A stretch of DNA of 64,000 bases from Cannabis sativa (Eukaryota; Streptophyta; Magnoliopsida; Rosales; Cannabaceae), in assembly GCF_029168945.1 (NCBI RefSeq), contig NC_083605.1, positions 24,813,280 through 24,877,279 of the forward strand, in the 5' to 3' direction. Both the position numbers and the translations under genes were made by a program. The notes beneath the pieces were generated by a model that saw only the letters and a program-made list of their open reading frames with translations, did no database searches and was not told where the DNA came from. Shown piece after piece: positions 1 through 11,480 of the stretch. Every line of letters starts with the position of its first letter. Within the stretch, counting starts at the first letter, position 1.

Positions 1-3000
1 CCCGTCCGGAGTGAATGGGCAAGCTCCTTCACATGCTGCCCCGACTGCTAACTTAACAGGCCCTTCCCAGGGATCAAGGAGTAAAAGGTCCTCCAAAGGT
101 AGCACCCGAACGGGAGAGAAGCGCCAGAAAAAGGGGTACACCCCCCAATATACTCAATACACGGAGCTATCGGACTCCAGGAACGTGTGTACTTCGCCAC
201 TAGGCAAAACACGCACTACCGGAGACCACAACTGTTGTACAAAGACAGCTCCCGGAGAGATCCGAGCAAAAGATGCGAGTACCACAACGACATTGGTCAT
301 AGTACCAATGAATGTAAGAATCTCAAGGACGAGATCGAAAATCTAATCCGATTGGGCCACCTCTATGAGTGGATCAAGAATAGGCTGCCCCACCTTAATC
401 CGGGTCAGGTGGCTGGGGGTATGCCTCCGGGAACACCAGGGGGTACAGCAGGAGTATTGGCTCCAGCTGCTCACGCAGGTGACGCCCAGCATATTCCCGA
501 ACTGCCGCCCCGGCCGAATGGACGGGTAGCCATGATCTCCGGAGGTCCCCATATCGGAGGGAATACTCGCAAGGAGCGAAAGCGGTACGCCGAGGCCGCA
601 AAACACAATGAGATATGGGAAGTTACTCAACTCCCAGCTCAAAGGCCTCAGCTGATGGACCAGCCCATCACATTCACGGAAGAAGACGCCAAGACGGTGC
701 GTTTCCCCCATCACGACCCGTTGGTCATAGAGACCCCCATCGCGAATAAAGTGGTGGCCAGAGTCTTAATTGACAATGGGAGTTCCGTGAACCTGCTCTT
801 CAAAGAAGCCTTCACCGTGATAGGCTTGACAGATCGTGACCTCTCGCCTAGTGGATCCCAGCTCACAGGGTTTAACGTGACAACACTTATCCCAATGGGA
901 AAAGTAAGGCTCCCGGTTACCCTGTGCCCGGACACTCCCCAGAGCACGTTTAAATACTGCACCTTCGTGGTGGTGGACTGTCCAACAGCCTACAACGCCA
1001 TCCTCGGCCGACCGGCCCTAGTGGACTTTGGCGCAGTCACTTCGATCCGACATCTGTGCCTAAAGTTCCCTACCCAGGAGGCCGGAGTTGGGACTGTAAG
1101 GGGAAATCAGGGGGAAGCAAGGCAATGTTATAATGTCGCAACCCACCTACCCGTACTTATGGTCCGGGAGTCCGCCGAGCCAGAAATGGCTGAAAAGGAT
1201 GAGTTGGATCCTCATGTAGGGTCCGAAAGAATCGTGGAACCAATGGAGGATGTCGAAGAAATACCAGTGTGCGACGTCGACTCCACCAAAGTACTTCGGA
1301 TAGGGAAAAACCTGGATCCGGAGGAAAAGGATAAAATAATAAAAACACTGAAGGGCGCCATCGACATCTTTGCATGGCGCCAAGAAGACATGACTGGCAT
1401 AAGCCCTCATGTCATCACACATGTACTCAATGTCAACCCGGACATGCCTCCTGTACAGCAAAAGAGACGCCCGCTCGACTCGGTGAAAGCCGAAGCTCTA
1501 GAGAAAGAGGTAGACAAACTTTTGGCCAACGACATGATCCGCGACGTGTACTATCCGGAGTGGCTGGCTAATCCGGTCCTGGTACCCAAGCCGAACGGAA
1601 CTTGGCGAGTTTGTATAGACTTCACTGATCTAAACAAAGCTTGTCCAAAGGACTTCTTCCCGCTGCCCAGGATCGACCAAATGGTAGACGCCACTTCCGG
1701 ATTCAAGCTGTTATCCTTCATGGATGCCTATGCGAGGTACAATCAAATAAAAATGCATACGGTAGACCAGGAGTGCACTAGCTTCAGGACCGATAAGGGG
1801 GTATACTGCTACCTAGTCATGCCTTTCGGACTGAAAAACGCCGGAGCAACCTATCAAAGAATGGTTAACCGGATGTTTAAAGGCCTCCTGGGGCGAAACA
1901 TGGAGGTGTACGTGGACGACATGCTCGTCAAATCCAAAGCATGCAACAGCCATGCAAGCGACTTAGAAGAATGCTTTGAAGTTGTCCGGAGATACGGTAT
2001 GAAACTCAACCCAAAGAAGTGCACCTTCGGGGTCAAATCAGGAAAGTTCCTGGGTTTCATAGTCAGCCAAAGGGGGATTGAAGCAAACCCGGAGAAAATC
2101 CAGGCTCTCCTGAATATGCCATCCCCCAAGAAGCATAAAGATGTGCAGAGCTTGACCGGAAAGGTAGCTGCATTGAGCCGTTTTATCTCACGGTCCACGG
2201 ACAAGTGCATACCCTTCTTCAACGTGCTAAAGAAATGCCAAAAGTTCGAATGGTTGGACGAGTGCGAGGAGGCATTCAGAAAGCTAAAAGATCACATGGC
2301 CAAGCCTCCTATCCTATCGAAACCCGTCCTCGGAGAAGACTTGTTTCTTTACTTGGCCGTCTCCGAACACGCGGTCAGCGCTGCCCTGGTCCGGGAAGAA
2401 GAGAAAACTCAGCATCCCGTGTACTATGTCAGCAAGCGCATGATAGGAGCCGAAACGAGGTACCCGGTCATTGAAAAACTGGTATTTTGCCTCTTGATGG
2501 CGTCAAGGAAGTTAAGACCATACTTCCAAGCCCATCCGATCAAGATCCTGACCAACCACCCGCTCCGGCAAGTTCTCCAAAAGCCTGAAGCGTCCGGAAG
2601 GCTCCTCAAGTGGGCAATGGAACTAAGTCAATTCGACTTGCAATACGTCCCCCGGATTTCTATAAAAGGCCAAGCCTTGGCAGACTTCATTACTGAATGC
2701 AACGAAGCCGAGGCAACAGCGAATACGCTGGTACCGCCAAAGTCACCTGGAGGGTATTTGTAGACGGAGCTTCTAATGAGAACGGTTCTGGAGTCGGAGT
2801 GGCTATGATATCGCCAACTGGACTGCGACTCCAGGCGGCCCTCCGATTCGACTTCACAGCTTCAAACAATGAGGTCGAATATGAAGCCCTGATAGCAGGG
2901 CTGAAATTGGCAAAAGCTGTAGGAGCCAAAAGGGTGGAAGTCTACAGTGACTCCCAACTGGTCGTAAACCAGGTATCCGGAGAATACCAAACCCGCGGCG

Positions 3001-4458
3001 AGCGGATGGCCGCGTACGTAACAATAGTCCGAGAACTGCTCCACGAGTTCACGGACTACAAAATAGAAAGAATCCCCCGAGAAAAGAACGCTCACGCGGA
3101 CTGTCTGGCTAAGTTAGCCTCGGACAGCGAAATCGAAGAGCTGGGGGTAGTACCAGTGGAACGCTTGGCAGAACCGAGCATCAAAATAAAAGAGACCACA
3201 CTAACGGTTGGGCAAGAACCCAGCTGGATGGTCCCCATCATAAAATACATAACAACAGGTGAGTTGCCCCAAGAGAGGGCACTGTCTCGAAAGATTCAGT
3301 ATCAGGCTCATCGTTATGGGATGATGGATCAAATTCTCTACCGGAGAGGACTCAGCATGCCATATTTAAGGTGTGTATCGGACCCTGAAGCTAGACAAAT
3401 CATGCTAGAGGTCCACGAAGGGTTCTGTGGAGATCATACGGGAGGACCCAGCCTCTCAAAGAAAATATTGAGGCAAGGGTACTTCTGGCCAACAATGAAA
3501 AAAGATTGTATAGACTATGTCCAAAAGTGTGACTCGTGCCAAAGGTACGCGAACATACCGAGAGCCCCTCCAAATGAGATCACCCTGATGACCAGTCCCT
3601 GGCCCTTCGCGGTTTGGGGAATGGATCTCATCGAGTCTCTGCCAACAGGAAAAGGAGGGGTAAAGTATGCAATAGTAGCAGTAGACTACTTCACCAAATG
3701 GACAGGCTGAGCCTATGAAGACAATAACTGCCAAGAAAGCATTGGACTTTGTTATCAAAAACATAGTATGTCGATACAGCTTGCCTCACAAAATAGTCTC
3801 TGACAATGGAAAGCAATTTGATTGCGAGGAATTTACTGACTTCTGTAACCAACACGGAGTAGTGAAGAGCTTCTCCGCGGTAGCCAGGCCTCAAACAAAC
3901 GGCCAGGCGGAAGCAGTCAATAAAATCCTAAAGGTCACCTTGAAGAAGAAGCTGCTGGCCTGCAAAAATAACTGGCCTGAAGAGTTGCCAGGGGTATTAT
4001 GGGCCTACCGGACGACCCCCAGAACCACGACCGGTCACTCGCCTTTTTCAATGGCGTACGGTTGTGAAGCAATGGTCCCAGTAGAAACATTATTCCCATC
4101 CCACAGGAGGACGACTTACGATCCTGCCACGAATCAGGCACTGCTTCAAGAAGCTTTGGATCAAGTCGAGGAACTCCGGGATGAGTCTCAAATACGGATG
4201 GATGCTTATCAAAAGAAGGTGACCAAGTATTTTAACTCTAAGGTTAAAAACAGAAAATTCGCTATTGGGGATATGGTCCTAAGAAGGGTCTTCCCAGCCA
4301 CCCAGGAACCCGGAGTGGGGGTACTTGGGCCAAATTGGGAAGGACCATATGAGATCGAGGACGAGATCGGCTCCGGCACTTACAAACTAAAAAGAATGGA
4401 CGGAACCACCGTGCCAAGAGCCTGGAATGCCGATCACCTCAAAAGATATTACCAGTAG
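1..4458 (+). pseudogene. Broken gag-pol polyprotein of Tat element 1
   Basis: The polyprotein for retrotransposition is readable but split over several frames. Gag C-terminus holds a C-x3-H..GHSTNEC zinc-binding-like motif (about 268-315). Protease has IDNGSSVNLLF (about 769-804). RT has VYVDDMLVKS (about 1906-1935). The first RNase H (about 2330-2690) has a degenerate start (YLAVSEHAVSAAL). A second RNase H (about 2750-3000) shows a D-E-D set: VDGAS, NEVEYEA, YSDSQ. Integrase has the zinc-binding CDSCQRYA and a D-D-35-E core (DLIES, SDNGKQ, NGQAEAV), and a chromodomain-less C-terminus ending at a stop at 4456. Frame changes occur near 180, between about 2700 and 2755, and near 3705 where an in-frame stop interrupts the integrase. 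Intact members of this lineage normally encode gag-pol as one long ORF, so I call this a pseudogene. Confidence 0.93.
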
Positions 4459-4951
4459 CGAAATAAAACTTAGACTTTGTTCAAAGGGTTTGTACCGTCC
4501 AAATGTATACCTCCTCTACATGTTAAATAAAACTGAGTGCCTTAAAAACAAAGTTTCTACGCCACTCAGGGGGGTACTAGGGTATACCGCACGGACAAAC
4601 AGAAAAGCAAACTAAGTAAAATATCCTGACCCAAAGGGCAGGTCAAAAAGTATGCACAAAAATAAAAAGCATAAGTATAAAAACCCTGATCCAAAGGACA
4701 GGTTAAAAAGAGAAATATGTGGCAAAAGAAAGATCACATATAAAATATCTTGACCCAAAGGGCAGGTCATATACATACAAATGGCCCGGGGATAGGCCTT
4801 AAAAAATATTGTCTCCCCTCCGAATAAAAACTTCTACCTATATATATTGTTCCAAGGCAGCAGCAAATATGTACAAAGAAAAAAAAAAGAAAAGAGAATA
4901 ATAAAAGAAGCGGGTGGAATCTTGGTTATACTGGGTCAATCACAGAGCAGC
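4459..4951. other. Pol/antisense-gene convergent spacer with purine tract
   Basis: AT-rich non-coding gap between the stop of pol and the stop of the opposing gene. It holds a G6 tract at 4569-4574 (CAGGGGGGTACT) and three imperfect repeats listed separately. Transcripts from both sides must terminate here. Confidence 0.6.
4623..4775. repeat. Three imperfect ~60-bp repeats with TGACCCAAAGGGCAGGTCA core
   Basis: The core TGACCCAAAGGGCAGGTCA recurs near 4627, 4685 and 4750, spaced about 60 bp. Each core can fold into a short stem (TGACC with GGTCA). Spacer sequence between cores diverges. The position between two convergent transcripts suggests a 3'-end or termination role, which is inference. 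Confidence 0.7.
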
Positions 4952-7900
4952 TCAGTCAATGCGCGGAGGAAGGCGAGGTCCGATACGAGCCTCTACCATG
5001 GCATCAAGCTTCTTCTTCTTCTCCCGGAATTTGGCAATCATTTCCTCAGGTTTGGGATAGAAGGTAAGCTTGATATTTTGGTCGTTGGTAGACCAAGCCA
5101 TGTAGACCCCATCATCGAAGCGCTTCGGACACCGGGCGCAGGAAACAGGAGAAAGGAGCTCGGCTCTTTTTTCCTTCTTAATGGATTGCTCCTTGAAATC
5201 CCTGAGCTCCTTCAGCTCCGCGGCTAGAGCAGCCTTGGACTCTAAGTTCGCCTGGTGAGTTTCCTCTAAGGATCTCACCTTAGCAACCATCTCGTCCAAA
5301 GCCTCCCTATCCTCCCGGAGTTCCCGCTTGGCCTTATCAGCAGCCTCGCTTTGTGCCCTCAGCTCCTCCTGATGCTGGGCCTCCAGCCTGTCCCTCCGTT
5401 GAGCCTCGTATCGGATCATGGCCTCCGCTTGAGCCTCCCTCCGTTTGGCCTCCTCCTCATTGGCCTTGGCAGCCGCCTCCCGGCGCTCAGGAGCCTCCTG
5501 GTAGAGCTGCCTCTCCGCAGTAAGGTCCTGAAGGACCTTCCTGACGTCGTTCATGTCCCCAAAGTCAGACAGAACAAAGCCGTGATTTATGATGTTCTTG
5601 GAGAGGCGGCCAGCCTCAGTAGCAAGCTGAACAATAACACAAGCGTAAGAGAAAAATTCCCAAGAAGAAAAATAAAGGGAAAAGCAAAATTGCGAAGTAC
5701 TTGCCACGGTGAGGGAGTGGCTGAGGTCCTGGACCTGGAAGATAGAGTTCAGGGAGGCACAAGTGGCGAACCGCTTAGGCGCGCATCGGGTAAGCTGAGA
5801 AGCAAACTCGCCGGTCATCTCCGCGGCGAAGGGAGCCAAGGTGGGCCCAAGGAAGCGACGGAACCAGTCCGACAGGGGGTCTAAGTTAAGGTCCCACGGA
5901 TCTTGGTACTCCGGGTTGTTGATACTCTCATGTACCTCAACCCGCAAAACCCTCCTAAGGGCTTCCACCTCGGCATACCCCCGGGAGTACTCGTCCATGG
6001 CATAGTTATGCTTGGCTATCCGGAGCTCTTGCCTCACCTCGTCCCCAGGGACCAGAGTTAGCACGATGTTGGGAGGAGCAGGATGTTCTTCCATGGGGGA
6101 GACCCCGCCGTCAAGACCATGGGCAGGAGTGTCAGCTCTCCGAGGCCGCTTGGGCTCGTCCTGGGCAATCATCTTGCCCTTGCGCTTGCGAATCAGAGCC
6201 ACCTCAGGCTCCTCTTCACCTTCTTCAGCTTCCTCCGGAAGAGCCCGGAGCTCTCCAGCACCCTCTGCGGCTTCCTCAGAAAAGCTCCATTGCTTTCCTT
6301 GGCCTTCTCCCGGAAGCACCTCCTCGTCGTCCACTAAATCAATAGTGTCAGGGGGAGCGCTGGAAGAGACCTTCAGGGAAGGGGCTATCGGGGAAGAGGT
6401 GAAGGCCGGAGGAGCCACGGGAGTGTGAACTCCAGCAAGCTGTTCCAAGATGGCATCCATGGAGACACCTGTTTTACAAAAATAGGCAAGTGTTAGATAT
6501 CCATGGGAAACCACTTACACAAGATACAGCAAATAAGCTACTCCTACCAGGACTTCCTAATTCGGCCCTAGCAAAGTCCTGAACTTTAATGCTGGCAGCA
6601 TCATCTCCGAGATAGCTGTCCGAAGGCCGGAACCAGCTGGACGTAATGTAAGCTGAAGGACCTAAGGGAATAGGTTCCAGAGTGCCAGAGCCCATCCGGG
6701 ACCGACCTAGAAAATCTCCTAAGTTTGAAAAGTAAAATTCCTTCAAACGATCCCCCCACCGGGTCGATGGCATCCTAAACCTATGAAGACGCTCGTCGAA
6801 CCCTACAGGCCTACGACTGGCGTATTCGCCAACGGAAGGAACATAACGAATTATCAAAGGAGACTTACCGCCGGCACCGGAGGTCTTGGCACAGCTTTCC
6901 TGAGTTTGGCTCTGGAACCGAAGGCTGTGGCCTGGGGGCTTTTCTCTCCGAAGAATCCTCAATGCGGAGGGGCCTCCCGGCGGGACGATCCCCAATCTCT
7001 TCTTGAAGAATCTTGTCAAAAAATTTAGCCTCGGACTTCCCGGCAATCGCCTGGCTTCTTCTTACCACCGGACTCCCCACGCGAAGTCCCCTCCCAGAGG
7101 CCGCCTGGGCCTGAGAGTATGCCTTCTCCTGGGCCTTCCGGTAGAGATAGTCTTGGTATTTTTTTCTCTGTCGTGGCGATAATCTCGTCCCGGAAGGTCT
7201 TCTCCGCGACCGGCGCCCTTACATTGGGACAGATGACCCGTGAGAGGTTAGAGTCCTCCACGGATTGATGCGGAAGGATAAGTTTGGCCTTCCTGCGGTT
7301 TTTCGTGGTGACCAAACCCCCGACGTCGAGATCGGCTCGGTCGTAGAAGGCAAAGGCCTGGGCCCTCCGGAGGAAGGTCTGTGTAGGGGCCGTCCGCTGA
7401 TAGGGTGGGATCCTCACCCACTCAGTAAGGAGCTCCGGGTGATCCACTGCCCTGAACCCGGAGGAAAAGAAAAAGCGATGGCGATACTCCTTGACGTGAG
7501 TCTGCCTATTATATGGAACCACCCCTTCGTTAGCGGGATGGATCCAGAACCCATAGAAACCGTCCTTAAGTTTGTCCCCTTTCTTGGGGACGGATACAAG
7601 TTCATAAAAATACAAAATTTCCGCCGGGCGGGGAGATCCCCATCCGCGGGCGGCATAAAAAATAAATAAGCTTGAGAACAGGCGATAAGCTTGAGGAATG
7701 AGTTGGTATGGCGCAAGGCCGACAAAAACTAGAAAATTAACAAAGTAGTCCTGAAGTGGGAGCATGGCACCGGCCATCAGGTGCGTCTGGCTCCAGGCTC
7801 CGAAGCCGCCGTAATTATGGTTAGGCGTCTCCGAATCGCGAGGTGGCCGGTGATAGGTTCCCGAGGTGGAAGGTTTGATCCCCGCAACCTCCACAATATT

Positions 7901-8065
7901 CTCCAGTTGATGGGGACAGGTTAAGGTGGAATGAAGCTCAGCCGCTTCCCATCCGGTTGCTCGGGACTTATACCCCTCCTGGGCAACGGGTCCCAGGGAA
8001 ACCTCCTCTAAAGTAGCCATGCGTTTCCCGCTCTTCTTCGAGGACTTCGAACCAGAGGCAGACAT
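4952..8065 (-). pseudogene. Antisense gene (aORF) of Tat element 1, gypsy-type transposon domain plus coiled coil
   Basis: A spliced gene on the strand opposite to pol. The N-terminal half (ATG at 8065) carries the putative gypsy-type transposon domain (Pfam Transposase_28-like), including FYAARGWGSPRP and LPLQDYFVNF. The C-terminal part (6460-4952) has an acidic linker, a basic patch (RKRKGKM) and a long Ala/Glu/Arg coiled coil. GT-AG introns are visible at about 6549-6477 and about 5705-5626, and a further donor GGTAAGTCTCC near 6870. The reading frame is lost at a T-run near 7157-7163, so this copy is probably not functional. The same architecture stands in the second Tat element (59711-62303). 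The function of Tat aORFs is unknown; they resemble gag-like or structural proteins only vaguely. Confidence 0.8.
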
Positions 8066-8073
8066 TTTCTGTT

Positions 8074-8531
8074 CTGTGAAAAGCAAAAGAGAAAAAGAAA
8101 ATTCCAGCAGTTAGGCCCCATACCAAACCCTAAGTCAAGAAAAAGGGAATGGGGGTCCCCTAACCGCTGGAAAGAGGCCCCCTCCGGACACGTGTCACAT
8201 GGGAAACCCTAGAAAGATTCCCTGAACAAGTGTCGGGTGCAGTAAAATCGCAGAAGGTGGTTTTACACAATAAGGGGAACAGAAAGAAAAAGACCCTATA
8301 CTATGCCCTAAACATCCATTGAACGAAGAACGTATGGTCTTCTTCAACGAAAATGCACAATAATAACAGAGGCATGATAATGGCGATCCTGCAACTAAAG
8401 TAGTAAATCCAAAACAGAATACATGAAGAACCTAAACACTTGCATACCCAGAAATCTCAAAATGCAAACCCAGAAAAGAACAAACAGAGCAAGTAAAAGC
8501 ATGTCACTACCAAAGGATGCAAGAAACTTAC
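8074..8531 (-). other. Leader (5'UTR) intron of the antisense gene
   Basis: Read on the - strand, a strong donor GTAAGTTTCTT begins at 8531 and an acceptor CACAG ends at 8074, just nine bases before the start codon at 8065. The intron contains a G-box (GACACGTGTCAC, near 8187). The second Tat element has a leader intron with the same donor. Prediction from splice signals only. Confidence 0.6.
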
Positions 8532-8728
8532 GGTGAAGTGTTGAATTGGGGGTCCTGATTTGAGTCGAGTAAAGATGAGAAGGACTGATAGCAGCAAGCA
8601 AGGAAGAACTGGGAAAAATGGCAAAGTGTTTAAAAGTTTCGTGCTGGTTTTGAGAATTTTCTCTCTGGGAAATTCGAACAAAAATGACAAGGAATGGAAA
8701 GTAACCGAAATGAAGGAAAGATGGTGGC

Positions 8729-8742
8729 TTTTATAGGCAAAA
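8729..8742 (-). promoter_or_regulatory. TATA promoter of the antisense gene
   Basis: On the - strand the sequence TTTTGCCTATAAAA lies 200 bp upstream of the leader-intron donor. The same 13 bases TTTTGCCTATAAA stand upstream of the antisense gene in element 2 at 59052-59064, although surrounding sequence is not alignable by eye. This fits a core promoter independent of the LTR. Confidence 0.72.
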
Positions 8743-8916
8743 GTGCATGAGGAACAGGCGTCACCACCTACCAATCGAACGGTGGGGGAAACGCACGATT
8801 CAAATACCCAAAGATCAACGGGCCAGATTGATTTGCAATAAAGGCGGTGGAAACGTTTGAGTATCCGTCTGACACCATTAATGCGCCGCATCAATCAATG
8901 GGCATGAAACGAATCG

Positions 8917-9114
8917 ACCTCTGCAAAAAGCAAATCGCTGCATTTAATGCCATCATTAGATGCACCCTCACGCGCTCCAAGCTCGTGCCGGGAAACCGAG
9001 GAGTCGGCTCGAGACACCTCTGCAAAGAGCGAATCGCTGCATTAAATGCCATCATTAAATACGCCCCCACGCGCTCTAAGCTTGAGCCAGGGAACCGAGG
9101 AGTCAACCGGAGGC
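8917..9114. repeat. 99-bp tandem repeat, two copies
   Basis: Copy 1 is 8917-9015 and copy 2 is 9016-9114; each begins ACCTCTGCAAA and contains AATCGCTGCATT, ACGCGCTC and GAGGAGTC. A third copy starts at 9115 but stops after a few bases. The array lies between the antisense promoter and the PPT. Hypervariable 3' untranslated regions with tandem repeats are known for Tat/Ogre elements and can seed satellites. Confidence 0.9.
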
Positions 9115-9150
9115 ACCTGAGCAAGCCTTGGTTTATTTTCCAAGTAAACA

Positions 9151-9166
9151 AGGCTTGGGGGATAAA
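9151..9166 (+). other. Polypurine tract of Tat element 1
   Basis: AGGCTTGGGGGATAAA directly precedes the TG of the 3' LTR, the place where plus-strand DNA synthesis is primed. Confidence 0.85.
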
Positions 9167-9946
9167 TGTTGCCCCTGATTTCACCCAATATACGTGGACC
9201 AACCGAACAGGGACACGTGGATCAGATAACTTATAAATATTTGCTAAGTCTTTGTATGCCACAAGGAAACACCCTGGGCATAGCTCCCGGAGGAGGCATC
9301 CGGAGTGCAAGGTGCTCCCGGAATCTCGCATAGCATAAAGCCTCTCCGTGAGGTGTCAGGCTTCTCCTGAGCAATCAAGTCGCATTTAATGCTGCATGGG
9401 AGGAAGCGTGTTGGGACTGCAACACGCAATAAAGTCTGACGGCACAACCTCCAACCAACAGCGCCACAGTAATGATCATTTAAGTCTAGCGACGGCTACA
9501 CTGCGAAGAGTCACATCAATCACAAGGCAAAAAGGACATTCCTCATAAAAACCCTACAGCACCTAAGGATTTGACCATGCATTACTCATGGTATATTCAT
9601 TGGGAATACCCAACTTTATGGATACTTACAGATACACTTGTAAGAACGATTCTAAGGATTACCCCACCAAAACACTATAAATACCCCCTCAAAGCTCATT
9701 AAATGGGATCGAGAATCTTGGGCTGCATATGAGCAAGAGGAGTAAATACTCACCAAGAACATTCTCTGTATTTATAAGGGTGATATTCTCTCAAGTGTAG
9801 AATCTGTATTAAATGCATCCATTAATAACAAAGACTCGTGGACTAAGGCTCATTAACGCCCCAACCACGTAAAAATCCTTCTCTCACTTTCTTACAGCTC
9901 ACTATTATAATCATATTTTATTAGTTGCCGAAAACCTCGGTCAACA
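9167..9946 (+). repeat. 3' LTR of Tat element 1 (780 bp)
   Basis: Starts TGTTGCCCC directly after the PPT and ends CGGTCAACA, giving the TG...CA ends of an LTR. The bases that follow (from 9947) match the uninterrupted paralogue at 37129, which fixes the right boundary. A TATA-like CTATAAATACC lies near 9676. The second LTR is outside the window so LTR divergence cannot be measured. Confidence 0.9.
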
Positions 9947-11386
9947 GTAATAATTTCCAATAAATATTTAGAAAAATATTCAATTTAAGTTGTTACAAAA
10001 TTAATTTAAATTAATTTACAACTCAAATTTAATTTTCTATAAATATATATTGCATTTCGAAAAATTAAAGTATTTAAGGATACAATTTTCGAAAATACAT
10101 GTTAAAATAAAAATAAATCCTGGAAAAATTATTCTAATTTAATGTTGGCCCAAAATTAATTAATAAAATTAATTTACAACAAAAAATATAGTTTTCCTAT
10201 TTAATTAAATATATATAAAAAAAATTCAAATATTTAAGTATGATGATGAAAATCAACTTAAATATTAATTTTTCTATTTAATTAAATACACTAGAAAAAT
10301 ACTTCAAGCAAAAATATCACCTATCTAGATTTTCCTTTGACTAATTAATTGAATTTCTAATAAAATATATTTTACTACATTTATCATTAAATGAAAAAAT
10401 CATTGATTTAAGTTGGTCCAAAATTAAAATAAATAATTTACAACTTTAATCTATTTTTCAAATAAAATTCGAAATTCCAACATTTAAGAAATGCAATTTC
10501 GAAATTTGATTAATAAAATAAGAAAAATATATTTTGAAAATTATTTAAATTTAAATTGAAAAAATAAACTTCAACTTAAAATAATTTTCTATTTAATTAA
10601 GTGTCATGAAAAAGAAATATTTAGATATTTAATTTTCAAGTTAATTAAATGTATTAAATTCAAGAAATAAATAATTAAGTGTAGAGAAGGCTTAATTATT
10701 AATCTCTAGTTTAATACTAGGAAAAAATATACTTAAAATAAATTGTACCAAAATTAATTATTTAAATAATTAATCTCACAATGTATAATATTTTCCTATT
10801 TAATATTAGAAATAATAAGTAGTCTAGAAATAACTATCTAGAAAATATCTTATTTGACTAAGTATCTTTCCCACAAAATTTGAAAAAATATCTAATTTAA
10901 GTTGTATTTAAAAAAAAAGAACTTAAATATTTTCAAATTTTAATTTAATTAAATATCAAAAATTAAGTTGTAACCACTTAATTTGAAAATATTCCATTTT
11001 AAGTTAATATTTGAAAAAATATCAACTTAAAAAAAAATATCTAAAGAATCTTAATAACCAATTCCTAAAATTCCTCAACTTAATTTTGAAATTTTAAATC
11101 CAAAAGATATTCAGATTTAAGTTAATTAGTTAGAGATAACTAAATATCAACTTAAATAGGAATATTTAATGAAAAATTTAAATTAAGCTTCAGAAAGAAT
11201 CTAGATGGTTATAATTCTATACTTAATTAAATACAAGAAAATACATATAGTTTAACTTAGAATAAAATTCTTTAAACTATGGTTTTCTTAAATTAATTTC
11301 AAAATAAATGAAATTAAAGTTGCTAATCAATTTTATTAGGTTAAACTAGTTTCATTAACCTAGTACAGTTATTCAAATCAGGCAAA

Positions 11387-11480
11387 TGGGCCTTCACAAT
11401 TGGAGTAGTTCATGTGAGGCGGTGCTGGGTTCAGTATGTCGTACCCACTACTATGGCTCCCAACTCTCACACAAGGCCCA
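11387..11480. other. Conserved 94-nt block with nested inverted repeats (copy in element A)
   Basis: Outer arms TGGGCCTT (11387-11394) and AAGGCCCA (11473-11480), then GTGAG/CTCAC (11414-11418 and 11466-11470), then TGGGT/ACCCA (11426-11430 and 11443-11447). The block is GC-richer than its surroundings and has exactly the same length in element B (38195-38288), with only a few substitutions, while flanks have many indels. Confidence 0.7.

Larger units (their letters stand above)
1..9946 (+). mobile_element. Ty3/gypsy Tat-lineage LTR retrotransposon 1 (5' end outside window)
   Basis: Order on the + strand: end of gag, protease, reverse transcriptase, RNase H, a second RNase H of the archaeal-like type, integrase, a convergent antisense gene, a 99-bp tandem repeat, PPT and 3' LTR. 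Two RNase H domains plus an extra antisense ORF are hallmarks of the plant Tat/Retand/Ogre lineage. The 5' LTR, PBS and most of gag lie before position 1. The coding region carries at least three frame breaks, so this copy cannot make an intact polyprotein. It is inserted in the interior of another retroelement, whose sequence resumes at 9947. Confidence 0.92.

Noticed and set aside
5351..5884. + strand open frames over the element-1 antisense gene
   Set aside because: Shadows of the coiled-coil repeat region; no recognisable domain.
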